DNA from: Sporosarcina sp. 6E9
GTDB lineage: Bacteria; Bacillota; Bacilli; Bacillales_A; Planococcaceae
Direction of reading: 5' to 3'
Length of the DNA stretch: 64,000 nt
NCBI RefSeq assembly: GCF_017921835.1
Contig: NZ_JAGEMN010000003.1
Span: 124,001 to 188,000 of the forward strand
Shown here: positions 8,605 to 16,957 of the stretch, piece by piece
Numbering within the stretch: the first letter of the stretch is position 1
Layout of the letters: every line of letters begins with the position of its first letter
The notes under the pieces: model-generated
The model's input: the letters and a program-made list of their open reading frames with translations, nothing else
What the model was told of the DNA's origin: nothing
Database searches by the model: none
Made by a program: the position numbers and the translations under genes

Positions 8605-9486
8605 CTATAAAATGCGTATACTGCACATACATACTTTATGTCGAAAGTTCGTAGTTATCATATTGATACAAGCATTTTTCGACTCATTTTTAATTAAAAA
8701 CTCTTGTAATGATAACCATATATCTGATGATTGAAAGTCAACCGTGTTATTTTCTTCACGAATATAAAAATCATTCACTTCGAATCGTTCATTAGCAAAC
8801 AAATACCCGGACAAACTATTCTGGATTATTATTTTATCAACTGCTTTGTTATGTGAAGCAAATGAAAAGTACGCCTCAGTTAATTCCTTTATAAAGCTGT
8901 TAGTGTCCTCATAAAAATCAGAATCTGTTGTGAAGCTGATCATGCTTTCGACCTTAATACCTTTTTTGTTACTTAATTCAAGACCTACCGTGGCATGTCC
9001 CAAATTCATACCATGAGCTGGTAAAATACTTGATATTACATTCTCAGTCATTATTATTAATGCGTTTGATTTTATGTAATGACTACCCAATATCAATGCC
9101 TCTATTCCAGCTGCATTATCAAGGTGTGTTATCCCTAAAACCTTTTTTGTATTTATACTTGTATGATTTAAAATATAAGCAAGAGGTGAATTTAATGAAC
9201 GATAATTAGGAGTGCTTTGAGCGTAAACTAAACAGTCATAGATTTTATTTTTCTTATCCATTGGAATATCAAATGTAAAATCCCTACTCTTTAAAGCAAG
9301 AGTTGAAAGTTTGTTTTCATAGGATGCTTCTGATACTGGACCATTGTAATAGTTTTCAACCTTAAATAAAGGTCTGAGATATTTGTTTAATCTTATGTCT
9401 TGCTTATTTTCAAAGGATGGATTAGTTAAGGAAAATTGGTAAATGGATTCAATATACATGGAAGACGGAGTAATCAATTTAGACAT
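8605..9486 (-). CDS. Thiolase-fold, KASIII-like protein lacking the active-site Cys
   Basis: A 293-residue protein with the ketoacyl-synthase III core pattern, e.g. VLGITHLDNAAGIEALILG followed by NALIIMTENVISS. Where active enzymes have A-C-A-G, this one reads N-A-A-G (Ala near residue 125), so it probably cannot form the acyl-Cys intermediate and may be a structural partner, as PqsB is for PqsC or a chain-length factor is for a ketosynthase. The C-terminal third is short for the family (usually 310-330) and ends in CMCSIRIL. ATG 9486 overlaps the end of the dehydrogenase gene by 8 bases; ATG 9501 is possible. Confidence 0.7.
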   Translation of the reverse strand: MSKLITPSSMYIESIYQFSLTNPSFENKQDIRLNKYLRPLFKVENYYNGPVSEASYENKLSTLALKSRDFTFDIPMDKKNKIYDCLVYAQSTPNYRSLNSPLAYILNHTSINTKKVLGITHLDNAAGIEALILGSHYIKSNALIIMTENVISSILPAHGMNLGHATVGLELSNKKGIKVESMISFTTDSDFYEDTNSFIKELTEAYFSFASHNKAVDKIIIQNSLSGYLFANERFEVNDFYIREENNTVDFQSSDIWLSLQEFLIKNESKNACINMITTNFRHKVCMCSIRIL

Positions 9487-10624
9487 ATGATATTTTTCCA
9501 TTATAATAACTTTGAAAAACATTTAACTTTTGAATGTTTGAAGTACCCTCCATAAATTCTAGTCCGCGAGCGTCCCGAAACCATTTATTTAAAAACGGAT
9601 GTGTTAACAAAGCGTGCGGAGCAAATAGATAAAGTGCATACTCCGTAATTCCTTCAACAAGTTCAATTGCCTTAATTTTAGCCATAGAAGCCATATATCC
9701 ATTTGAAGGATCCTTTTCCAATTGAACTGCTGCAGTACGTATAAGTGCTCTTACCATCTTAATGTCATCCTTATACTGTTCTATAACTTTGTTTTCATCT
9801 AAAGTGTAATTACTTCTATTATCTAAAATATAATCAAGGGTAGCTTGGGCAATACCTAATCCAAGTGCCGCAACACCTGGGCGCATTCGATTGAATGTTT
9901 GAATGGCTCCCCAAAGTCCTCGCCTCGTTGGACTTAAGTGTGATCCTAAAAGATCTTTAGGCTCAATAACAACTTCGTTAAAGTGCAGATGAGATAACCC
10001 AGCTGCTTTTAGTCCCAATGTTTCCAATGGTAAAGCGTTAAAACCCTTTTTATTGGATTTCATTAGAATACTGCTAATACCCAATGGCCCATCTGAACTT
10101 TTTACAAAAACAACTCCGATCTTTCCACGTGTTCCATTTCCAATATACTTTTTCTCACCATTTAAAACGTAATAATCCCCCTTCTTCGAAAGGTTAGTTT
10201 TAATATTGGAGGCATCTGACCCTTTTGTTGGTTCAGACATTGCAAAAAATGTCCATCTATCGTCCTTGAGAATTGTACTATAGTACCTTTCTTGTTGTTC
10301 ATCATTACCCAAATCCATAATGACTTGTCCAGATAATGACGGACCAGGTGAAGCTAATAGTACACCAACATCGCCATAGGCCAAGATTTCTAACGCAATA
10401 ACTCTTTCTAATAGGTTAACTCCGTATATCTTTTGTTTATTAATTGTTAATGGAGAGTCATTATACTTTTCAGGAACCATTAACCGCGAGAGACCTTTGA
10501 CCCCCTCGAGATTTAAATATTCACTAATTTTATTTGGAAATCTTTCGAGATCTAAGGCAACTTCTCTGAATTCCGATGCCATCTCATGTAGTATATTTTC
10601 ATAATCGGACTGAATAGACTTCAT
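9479..10624 (-). CDS. Acyl-CoA dehydrogenase family flavoprotein
   Basis: A 381-residue, full-length acyl-CoA dehydrogenase: the helical N-domain, the FAD-binding signature AMSEPTKGSDAS (129-139), the beta domain, and a C-terminal four-helix bundle ending with EFMEGTSNIQKLNV, where Glu359 matches the catalytic base of this family. It should abstract the alpha proton and form an alpha,beta-unsaturated thioester, most likely on an ACP-bound chain here. The start overlaps the upstream stop (ATGA) behind GGGGAGGAAATAAT. The upstream gene encodes a catalytically dead half-size paralogue, so a heteromeric enzyme is likely. Confidence 0.88.
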   Translation of the reverse strand: MKSIQSDYENILHEMASEFREVALDLERFPNKISEYLNLEGVKGLSRLMVPEKYNDSPLTINKQKIYGVNLLERVIALEILAYGDVGVLLASPGPSLSGQVIMDLGNDEQQERYYSTILKDDRWTFFAMSEPTKGSDASNIKTNLSKKGDYYVLNGEKKYIGNGTRGKIGVVFVKSSDGPLGISSILMKSNKKGFNALPLETLGLKAAGLSHLHFNEVVIEPKDLLGSHLSPTRRGLWGAIQTFNRMRPGVAALGLGIAQATLDYILDNRSNYTLDENKVIEQYKDDIKMVRALIRTAAVQLEKDPSNGYMASMAKIKAIELVEGITEYALYLFAPHALLTHPFLNKWFRDARGLEFMEGTSNIQKLNVFQSYYNGKISYV

Positions 10625-11268
10625 ATTATTTCCTCCCCAGATCCATAAATAGATTGTATAATTCGTGAGTTATAATAAGATTGTATAATTCCTCCAACAG
10701 TATATCCATGTGCTCCACACAATTTTACTAAGTATTCATCTGAATACGTTAGGTTGGTATGTAAATTATTTAAATTCGTCAACAAATATTCATTCCTACA
10801 CATTACGCTAACTTCTATGGAAGTATACTGTGTCAAAAATTGTGCTATATCTGCTTTTATTAGATCTAATTTTATTTGTTCCTGGTCACCTATTTTTCTA
10901 TTTCTCAAATAATTAACAGTTTGATCAAAAATGTTTAAAGAGATTCCCATTCGTACATATAACCATTTCCATTTATCATAACGCAAGGTAGATTTAATAG
11001 GTGCCTCCGAGAACTTTAATACTTTAACGTTAGGTGACATTGATAAATCTTCTATTTCACTCCATAAAGAATCCCCAATTCTTCCAGTCTCTTTGTCAAT
11101 AGAATTAATAATTCTTTCAGTAGTTATACAATAGTTATTAACGACATCAAATGCAAAAGTATTTTTATCAAATTGATTAATATGCTCTATTGCCAGATCC
11201 AAACTACCACTTCTAGCAATATCAACAACATCTTTATAGTCATAATCCAATTCTTTAGTCTTCACCAT
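10621..11268 (-). CDS. Half-size acyl-CoA-dehydrogenase-like partner without catalytic base
   Basis: A 215-residue protein corresponding to the C-terminal helical half of acyl-CoA dehydrogenases. The end reads KLCGAHGYTVGGIIQSYYNS then IYGSGEEI, parallel to the usual 'GGxGYT ... ARxxxIYEGTxEI', with the catalytic Glu replaced by Gly. No FAD-binding beta domain is present. The start is ATG 11268, preceded by AAGGGGCGATACC; a longer frame reaches into the upstream gene without support. It probably pairs with the adjacent full-length dehydrogenase, as in known heteromeric acyl-CoA dehydrogenases in which one subunit lacks the base. That pairing is an inference. Confidence 0.72.
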   Translation of the reverse strand: MVKTKELDYDYKDVVDIARSGSLDLAIEHINQFDKNTFAFDVVNNYCITTERIINSIDKETGRIGDSLWSEIEDLSMSPNVKVLKFSEAPIKSTLRYDKWKWLYVRMGISLNIFDQTVNYLRNRKIGDQEQIKLDLIKADIAQFLTQYTSIEVSVMCRNEYLLTNLNNLHTNLTYSDEYLVKLCGAHGYTVGGIIQSYYNSRIIQSIYGSGEEII

Positions 11269-11279
11269 GGTATCGCCCC

Positions 11280-12215
11280 TTATATTTTTATTAAGCTTGC
11301 ACCAAAGAAGGCACCCAAACCCACGCCAATCAACAAACATAAATCCCCTTTCTTAAGTAGACCTTCACTTTCTGCGTATTCTAAATTGAGTTGTGCATCC
11401 GTACAGTACGTATGACCAATTTTTTCTATTAAATGCGTCATTATTTTATTGAAATCAAATTGTTTTTCCTTCGCGATTTTTCTCCAAGTTGTAATGTTTA
11501 CATTGTGTGGTATTATCCAATCGATATCCTTCAAGGAAAGATTACATTTTTCCAAAGTACCATCAATTAATTTACTAATACGTTCTATATATACCTGATT
11601 AAACTCATTTACTTCTTTCTTATTTGCATATATACCAGCATGGAACTTTGCATCTATTAATGTATTTATAGATAGAATTTGTCTTGATTCAACATTTTTC
11701 CCTAGAATCATAGCAGCTGATGAATCTCCTATGATCGAAGACTTTTGTAAATAACGGCTTTCTGTCATAAAATTAGTTTGATCACCACTAATGATTAATA
11801 CTTCACAATCATCGGGGGACTTTTGCAAGAAATCATTTGCCATCTCCAATCCAGTAAAAAAGGATGCGCAATTAAAATGAGAAATACCATAGTAGGTCAC
11901 TTTTTCCAATTCAAATTGTTTCAATACCCTGTAAATTAACTCATAATTATAAGGAACCTGTGGAATAATGGTATGTGTATATAGAACAAGTTCAATTTTG
12001 TTTTTCTTAGATGATTTAAAGAGCTTCTTTAAAGGGATACTTAATGTTTCTTCTAGTCGTTGACCTTCATTCACGATTGGTACCTGATTTAGCTTGTGGA
12101 TTCTTTTGAATAACTTTATCTCCATTTCAGTACATTCATTTTCCCTCAATACATCCTCAACAGATTGTCGATTTTTAGGTATGAATGTTTCCAGTGCCCT
12201 AATCCCAATATTCAT
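11280..12215 (-). CDS. KASIII-like condensing or acyl-transfer enzyme (Cys-His-His), second copy
   Basis: A 311-residue ketoacyl-ACP synthase III-like protein. Its active-site Cys116 lies in SHFNCASFFTGLEMA and His237 in IIPHNVNITTW. The Asn of the usual Cys-His-Asn triad is replaced by His268 (EKIGHTYCTDAQLN). The glycine-rich C-terminal loop VGLGAFFGASL is intact. KASIII enzymes join an acyl primer to an ACP-bound extender; variants with altered triads (PqsC, CerJ-type) perform acyl transfer or unusual couplings. It follows the Cys-less gene 12229-13008 closely behind AGGAGACGTG, suggesting a heterodimer with that product. Similar in length and triad to 15962-16882. Confidence 0.82.
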   Translation of the reverse strand: MNIGIRALETFIPKNRQSVEDVLRENECTEMEIKLFKRIHKLNQVPIVNEGQRLEETLSIPLKKLFKSSKKNKIELVLYTHTIIPQVPYNYELIYRVLKQFELEKVTYYGISHFNCASFFTGLEMANDFLQKSPDDCEVLIISGDQTNFMTESRYLQKSSIIGDSSAAMILGKNVESRQILSINTLIDAKFHAGIYANKKEVNEFNQVYIERISKLIDGTLEKCNLSLKDIDWIIPHNVNITTWRKIAKEKQFDFNKIMTHLIEKIGHTYCTDAQLNLEYAESEGLLKKGDLCLLIGVGLGAFFGASLIKI

Positions 12216-12228
12216 AATTGCACGTCTC

Positions 12229-13008
12229 CTAGCTTGTTTTCACAGTCAACAAATCTACCTTTTTTAAATTTGAATCATATTGAGTCAAACAAATTGTTGT
12301 CCCAGCCGAAACTTTATCTTGCATGTACCTTGTCACAAAATCATATAATGTCTGCGAATTCCTATATTTTTTGTTGTATTTGTCATTTAAGTTGTGGATA
12401 AACTCCAAATGATTATTTTTTTCCCCTATAATGCTTTTCACATCTGATAAATTAGGCTTTACGTCATAATATAAAAATCGGTGCTCTTGGAATTCAAGAT
12501 TAGTATTATTTTTACTAAGTAAAAGTAATACCCCCACATCCGTAAAACTCGTTTCTGTTTTTACCGGAAGTGTATTTTGGTCTAATATAATAATCAAGGC
12601 CTTCTTCATGGAAATAGTTGATTTCAAGAGCTCCAAAGCGACTTTTATGACGCCGATACCAACATTCATTCCATAATCGGAAAACGCAAAGCAAAGTCCA
12701 TTTATATTGTATTTATCTGTTAGATAGCTTACAACGGATTGATGCGGATGTAAGTCTGGCGTATCGTATGCGAGAATAAATACATCGATATCTGTTAAAC
12801 TATCTGCCGTTAATTCTTCCAATAGCACTTCACACATGTCTATATATTTGTTTTGATTACCAGCCTTAAGGGAATGTTCATTTAATTCCAAGTCAAACAT
12901 TCCCAATAAGTCTTTTTGGAATATAAGAGACTGTTCATTTCTTATATATTCTTTTGTTTCATTAAATTCCTTTAAAAATATTTGTTCTATGAAAATGCCT
13001 TTACTCAC
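12229..13008 (-). CDS. Thiolase-fold, KASIII-like protein without active-site Cys (short)
   Basis: A 259-residue protein with the KASIII N-terminal half pattern: VFILAYDTPDLHPHQSVVSY, then FAFSDYGMNVGIGVIKVALE in the place where the nucleophile Cys normally sits (here Met/Asn near residue 114). The strand that follows reads MKKALIIILDQNT. The C-terminal half is reduced and the His and Asn motifs are not recognisable. It is probably a non-catalytic partner of the neighbouring Cys-His-His enzyme. The GTG start at 13008 overlaps the ACP stop (GTGA), with GGAGAAG upstream, so it is translated together with the ACP. Confidence 0.68.
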   Translation of the reverse strand: MSKGIFIEQIFLKEFNETKEYIRNEQSLIFQKDLLGMFDLELNEHSLKAGNQNKYIDMCEVLLEELTADSLTDIDVFILAYDTPDLHPHQSVVSYLTDKYNINGLCFAFSDYGMNVGIGVIKVALELLKSTISMKKALIIILDQNTLPVKTETSFTDVGVLLLLSKNNTNLEFQEHRFLYYDVKPNLSDVKSIIGEKNNHLEFIHNLNDKYNKKYRNSQTLYDFVTRYMQDKVSAGTTICLTQYDSNLKKVDLLTVKTS

Positions 13009-13265
13009 TGCACTTCTTCTCCAAGACTTGACAAAGCATACTCAGAAAGAGTTTCTACAGTCTTAAAGTGATCTGCCTTCAATTCTTCCGGATCAATAAT
13101 TAAATTTGGTACTACATCCTCAAGAACCATTAATAGTTCAATGATAGAGGTAGAATCCAAACTAAGATCATCAAATAATTTTGTATCCTTTTGAATTGCA
13201 TGATCAACATTAACCACTTCTTTAATTGCCGAGATAATAAGTTCTATCATTTTTTCTTTATTCAT
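13005..13265 (-). CDS. Acyl carrier protein of the cluster
   Basis: An 86-residue acidic helical protein of the ACP/PCP family. Ser38 in DDLSLDSTSIIELLM is the phosphopantetheine attachment site. Its size and position beside a BtrJ-like ligase and a BtrK-like decarboxylase match BtrI of butirosin biosynthesis, which carries amino acids as thioesters rather than fatty acids. It has a strong ribosome binding site (AGGGGGATG). It is expected to be activated by the holo-ACP synthase at the operon end, and it probably carries the aminoacyl unit between ligase, decarboxylase and KASIII-like enzymes. Confidence 0.92.
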   Translation of the reverse strand: MNKEKMIELIISAIKEVVNVDHAIQKDTKLFDDLSLDSTSIIELLMVLEDVVPNLIIDPEELKADHFKTVETLSEYALSSLGEEVQ

Positions 13266-13285
13266 GATTGCATCCCCCTATATTC

Positions 13286-14572
13286 TTATTTTATTTGTTC
13301 TATATTGTGTTTTTTAAATAAAAGTAACCTTTGCTTATTTAACATCGAATCTACATCATCTCTATGTCTAATCAAATTGTAATCACCTTGATAATATAAA
13401 ACCTCCGCTGGGAACCCATGACTTAAAAATAAAGTAGGTGATGCTGTTGGGCCATATGCACCTGAATTTAATATCCCAATCAAATCTCCCGGGTTGACTT
13501 CAGGTAGTTTTACATTTTTCCCAATCGTATCATTCGGTGTACACAGTGGGCCTGAAATATTATAAACAACACTTTTTTCAGCTTTTGGATTTGATAAAGA
13601 GATGATTGGAAAATTACGTTTTACAAATGAACCAATTCCTACAGCAGCCATATGATGATTCGTTCCACCATCTGCAACTATATACTTCTCTCCCCTAGAC
13701 TCTTTTAAATACCTTGCTTTTGTTACATAAATTCCTGATTCAGCAGTTAAATAACGGCCGAGCTCCATAATCAATCTAGTACTGGGATATTTCAACTTAA
13801 ATTCATCTATTAAAACATTCAATCCTTGACACAATTTGTCGATATCAAGACTTTCTTCATGTTCAAAATAAGGAACTCCAAGACCTCCACCAATATCAAC
13901 CATTTCCAAATTTAACCCATACATTTCTGAAAAACGATCTGCATTATTTAAAATCTTCCTGGTATTTTCTATTATTATACCTTCATCCAAAATTCTAGTT
14001 CCCATGTAGGTTTGAAATCCTTGTAAATGAATATTGGTGTGCTTTGTCATAATGGTTTCAATTACTTGTGATAGTAATTCTTCATCTATACCAAATTGAC
14101 TCGGCTTCCCACTCATCGTTAAACGAGCACCTTTAACGGAAAAAGAGGGATTTACACGTAGGGAAACATTTGTAATTTTATTATGTTTTTTTGAAATTTC
14201 ATTTATTAGTTCGAGTTCCTGCGAAGATTCGCACACAATAGAATAGATATCTTGCATCACGCACATTTCTATTTCTTCGATTGATTTTCCAGGGCCAAGA
14301 AATATAATATCCTTCGGATCTGTTTTACATTTTAGGACAGTGATTAATTCCGCTAAGGAGGAGACCTCGGCTTTTGCTCCTAGAGAATGTAACAAAGAAA
14401 ATATTGAAATATTGGGATTGGCTTTTAATGAGTAAAATATCTCCAATGATTGATGAAGATTATTTCTTAAATTCAGGAAATTGAGTTCAAGACTTTCCCC
14501 ATCATATAAATACAATGGCGTACCAAATTTATCACATACCGATTCCAGATTATCGTATTCCAAGTTAGGCAT
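13286..14572 (-). CDS. PLP-dependent decarboxylase, BtrK / DAP-decarboxylase-like
   Basis: A 428-residue fold-type III (alanine-racemase-like barrel) PLP enzyme. The Schiff-base Lys50 is in FYSLKANPN, the PLP phosphate loop in VDIGGGLGVPYF, and the C-terminal active-site loop in GPLCTPND (Cys344), with NSGAYGPTASP. These are shared by diaminopimelate and ornithine decarboxylases and especially by BtrK, which decarboxylates glutamate while it is attached to the carrier protein BtrI. Adjacency to an ACP and an ATP-grasp ligase makes an ACP-bound glutamate-type substrate the best guess; a free amino acid cannot be excluded. ATG 14572 has better spacing to AGAGGAG than the ATG three codons upstream. 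Confidence 0.86.
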   Translation of the reverse strand: MPNLEYDNLESVCDKFGTPLYLYDGESLELNFLNLRNNLHQSLEIFYSLKANPNISIFSLLHSLGAKAEVSSLAELITVLKCKTDPKDIIFLGPGKSIEEIEMCVMQDIYSIVCESSQELELINEISKKHNKITNVSLRVNPSFSVKGARLTMSGKPSQFGIDEELLSQVIETIMTKHTNIHLQGFQTYMGTRILDEGIIIENTRKILNNADRFSEMYGLNLEMVDIGGGLGVPYFEHEESLDIDKLCQGLNVLIDEFKLKYPSTRLIMELGRYLTAESGIYVTKARYLKESRGEKYIVADGGTNHHMAAVGIGSFVKRNFPIISLSNPKAEKSVVYNISGPLCTPNDTIGKNVKLPEVNPGDLIGILNSGAYGPTASPTLFLSHGFPAEVLYYQGDYNLIRHRDDVDSMLNKQRLLLFKKHNIEQIK

Positions 14573-15956
14573 GGCATACATACTCCTCTATTTTGGATAT
14601 TCTTTCTTTAAATATTTCATCTGTACTTATAAGATCTTCATTATTATTTTCAATTACCATGTAATAAAGCCTGCCGGAATATTGTACGCCCTCTTCTTGA
14701 TACGCAGCATTAAGTGTGGCGAAATTTGTAATTAACAGACCTGTCCCTCTTTTACTTTCAAAAAGTATATCTCCCAAATACGACTCTATTTTTTTAAAAT
14801 TCTTCCACGAGTTTAACTTCAAATCAACTTTTTTTGCCAGAGCAACTTTGTCATCCAAGTATCGCTCTTGAATCACAGACTGATAAGTAGACATATTAAA
14901 GCGAGCGTTTATTTCCATGTTTGGATAGACAACCCCGTTCACACACACGATTGCATCAACTCCTACAATCCCAAAATACCCACTTTTATGAAGCTCTCTT
15001 CCTATCTTGTTTGCAGCGTCACGTAATATTTCTATCTGTTCATTTGTTAAATTCGAGGGAGTTATATGGCCTTGGTGAACACTATCTTTCACAATAGATT
15101 CTTTGACAAAGTTAAACAATACCTCGCCTTTAGTGCTTACGATAAATTGATAATTTACCTCTGTCTGTTTATCTATCCACTTTTCCATTACCATATTTAT
15201 AGATTTTGAGGGGTTACGTTTTAAGGACCTTTGAAGTAATTTAAGATATTGCGCAAACTTTTGATGCGATCCTATGATTGTTATACCTTTTCCCGAGACA
15301 CCAAGTGCATCTTTTATAACTATTTTTTCTCCATTCAAAATATCTTTTTCGAAGTTGTTAAAACCATCTTCTAAATCCTGGATTGAATTACAATTGAATC
15401 CAGGAATTTGTTGTATCTTTGTAGTCTCATTAACGTTTCTACCGTAAATTTTGCTATTAACCTGTTTGTAAATATCACTTGATGGTGTTGAAAGCGGAAT
15501 ACCAACAGTTTCCGATAGTTTTTCTTCTAAATCTGATGTACCAAAAGGCATGAGATATGTACTTGCACCTTTCAGTCCTTTTAATTTTGTAATAGTAAGT
15601 TCACATTCTAAAATACTCTCGGTTATATTGAGTGATGGATTTTTATAATTAACTACAATAATATTTGGTAATTTGAATCCTTGTTCTTTTAAATAATGAA
15701 AATAATCTACATCAACTTGATCCTTTAACAATAAATAATCATTTTCAGATGCCAAGTGAAGACATAATTCCTCCATTCTATTTACTACTCTTTCAGAATT
15801 ACCTAATGATATTGTTGGCATTTTATAATGATCATTTGATGTCCATTTCTCTTCTACCTCAAAATTATTTAAATAAATAAAGCGAGCTTCTTCACTATTT
15901 ACTAAACAGTTCTTGAGGCTTTTATCAAAATACGTATTTACCTTCAGCAATTTCAT
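14565..15956 (-). CDS. ATP-grasp ligase, BtrJ-like
   Basis: A 463-residue ATP-grasp protein. IVIKDALGVSGKGITIIG (212-229) is the ATP-binding Lys and glycine-rich loop; EKWIDKQTEVNYQFIV follows; and VVYPNMEINARFNMSTYQ (343-359) carries the Glu348/Asn350 metal ligands. ATP-grasp ligases make an acyl-phosphate and couple it to an amine or thiol. BtrJ of butirosin loads glutamate onto an ACP; PGM1 of pheganomycin couples a ribosomal peptide, so peptide ligation is an alternative here. AGGAGGG almost touches ATG 15956, so TTG 15950, two codons on, may be the true start. It overlaps the decarboxylase gene by 8 bases. Confidence 0.85.
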   Translation of the reverse strand: MKLLKVNTYFDKSLKNCLVNSEEARFIYLNNFEVEEKWTSNDHYKMPTISLGNSERVVNRMEELCLHLASENDYLLLKDQVDVDYFHYLKEQGFKLPNIIVVNYKNPSLNITESILECELTITKLKGLKGASTYLMPFGTSDLEEKLSETVGIPLSTPSSDIYKQVNSKIYGRNVNETTKIQQIPGFNCNSIQDLEDGFNNFEKDILNGEKIVIKDALGVSGKGITIIGSHQKFAQYLKLLQRSLKRNPSKSINMVMEKWIDKQTEVNYQFIVSTKGEVLFNFVKESIVKDSVHQGHITPSNLTNEQIEILRDAANKIGRELHKSGYFGIVGVDAIVCVNGVVYPNMEINARFNMSTYQSVIQERYLDDKVALAKKVDLKLNSWKNFKKIESYLGDILFESKRGTGLLITNFATLNAAYQEEGVQYSGRLYYMVIENNNEDLISTDEIFKERISKIEEYVCHA

Positions 15957-15961
15957 CCCTC

Positions 15962-16882
15962 CTAATACTGAAATACTCCAACCGAGAAAACTGCACCTAG
16001 CCCAACACTTACCATTAGGAAATAATCATCTTTCTCCAACAATCCCGCTTGTTCGATTGAACTATAATTAATAAAAGGATCTGAACTAAAGCAATGTCCA
16101 AATTCCGATATGTTATTTAAATATATTTTGTTTTTATTTATTTGGAGATAATCAGCAACTCTTAACCACGATGTCTTATTAACATTATGAGGTATTATAA
16201 TTTTCAAATCTTCCAATCTAACTTTCGCAGTTTTAAGCGCTCTTGATATTGTATTACAAAGTGTTTTTACATAGGTCTTTTCAAATTCCTTTAATAGTTC
16301 ACTATCCTGATAAATTCCGGAATAGTACTTTCCAAGAATTGTTCGCTCCATTGACAGTAATTTATTTTTTTCGCTATTCCTTGTTAAGATGGAAGCAGAT
16401 GACCCTTCCCCCATAATACTTGTATTTGGTATAACCTGGGCGGATGGGGTAAAGGCTTTCTCACCAGTTATTAATAAAACATTATCTCCTCCTTTTTTAA
16501 GAAGGTGACTTGCAATTTCAATTGCGGTTAATGCAGATGCACAATTATGCTGAGTTACAGAGAAGGAAATAGCATGTTTTAAATTAAACTCCTCTTTAAT
16601 CTGCTCAACTATATTAATCGTGTGTGGAGTTACGTTTTGTATGGTATGTGCGTAAAGAATATATTTTATTTTTGATGAGTCTACCTTAGGTAAAATTTTA
16701 ATAATAGGTTCTTTTAATAAATTAAATAATGTTTCTTCTGGATCATATCTAATTTTCTCTAAACCATGAATTCTAGTTAATAGCTTAGTCTGGAAAGTAG
16801 TAAGTCCTAAATTCTCACTTAAATCACTTATACTCTCTTGTTTTGAAGGTAAATATGATTCTATTAAAGATATTCCGGTCAT
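15962..16882 (-). CDS. KASIII-like condensing or acyl-transfer enzyme (Cys-His-His), first copy
   Basis: A 306-residue KASIII-like protein. Cys114 lies in VTQHNCASALTAIEIA and His232 in IIPHNVNKTSW; the third position of the triad is His263 (SEFGHCFSSDPFIN) instead of Asn. The C-terminal SVGLGAVFSVGVF matches the family. It is clearly a paralogue of 11280-12215 (same triad variant, same PHNVN motif). It is the first large gene of the operon, behind GTGGTGATATGAG, 75 bases after the 13-codon gene and separated from it by a hairpin. It probably primes or transfers the ACP-bound unit. Confidence 0.83.
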   Translation of the reverse strand: MTGISLIESYLPSKQESISDLSENLGLTTFQTKLLTRIHGLEKIRYDPEETLFNLLKEPIIKILPKVDSSKIKYILYAHTIQNVTPHTINIVEQIKEEFNLKHAISFSVTQHNCASALTAIEIASHLLKKGGDNVLLITGEKAFTPSAQVIPNTSIMGEGSSASILTRNSEKNKLLSMERTILGKYYSGIYQDSELLKEFEKTYVKTLCNTISRALKTAKVRLEDLKIIIPHNVNKTSWLRVADYLQINKNKIYLNNISEFGHCFSSDPFINYSSIEQAGLLEKDDYFLMVSVGLGAVFSVGVFQY

Positions 16883-16906
16883 CTCATATCACCACTTAAA
16901 TTATTT

Positions 16907-16933
16907 GTCAAGGCCCTTAACAAGAGCCTTGAC
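16907..16933 (-). promoter_or_regulatory. Hairpin between the 13-codon gene and the enzyme genes
   Basis: GTCAAGGC / GCCTTGAC, an 8-bp stem extended by CTT/AAG inside the loop. No T run follows on the minus strand (AAATAATTT), so it is better read as a partial attenuator or RNA-stabilising/processing stem, as often found between a precursor peptide gene and its modification genes. Confidence 0.6.
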
Positions 16934-16957
16934 ATTTTAGAAACTAGTGCGCACTGA

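Noticed and set aside
13286..14572. Identification of the PLP enzyme as diaminopimelate decarboxylase LysA
   Set aside because: It has the fold, but the C-terminal GPLCTPND/GAYGPTASP loop and its place between an ATP-grasp ligase and an ACP fit BtrK-like enzymes better; a housekeeping lysA would not be in this context.
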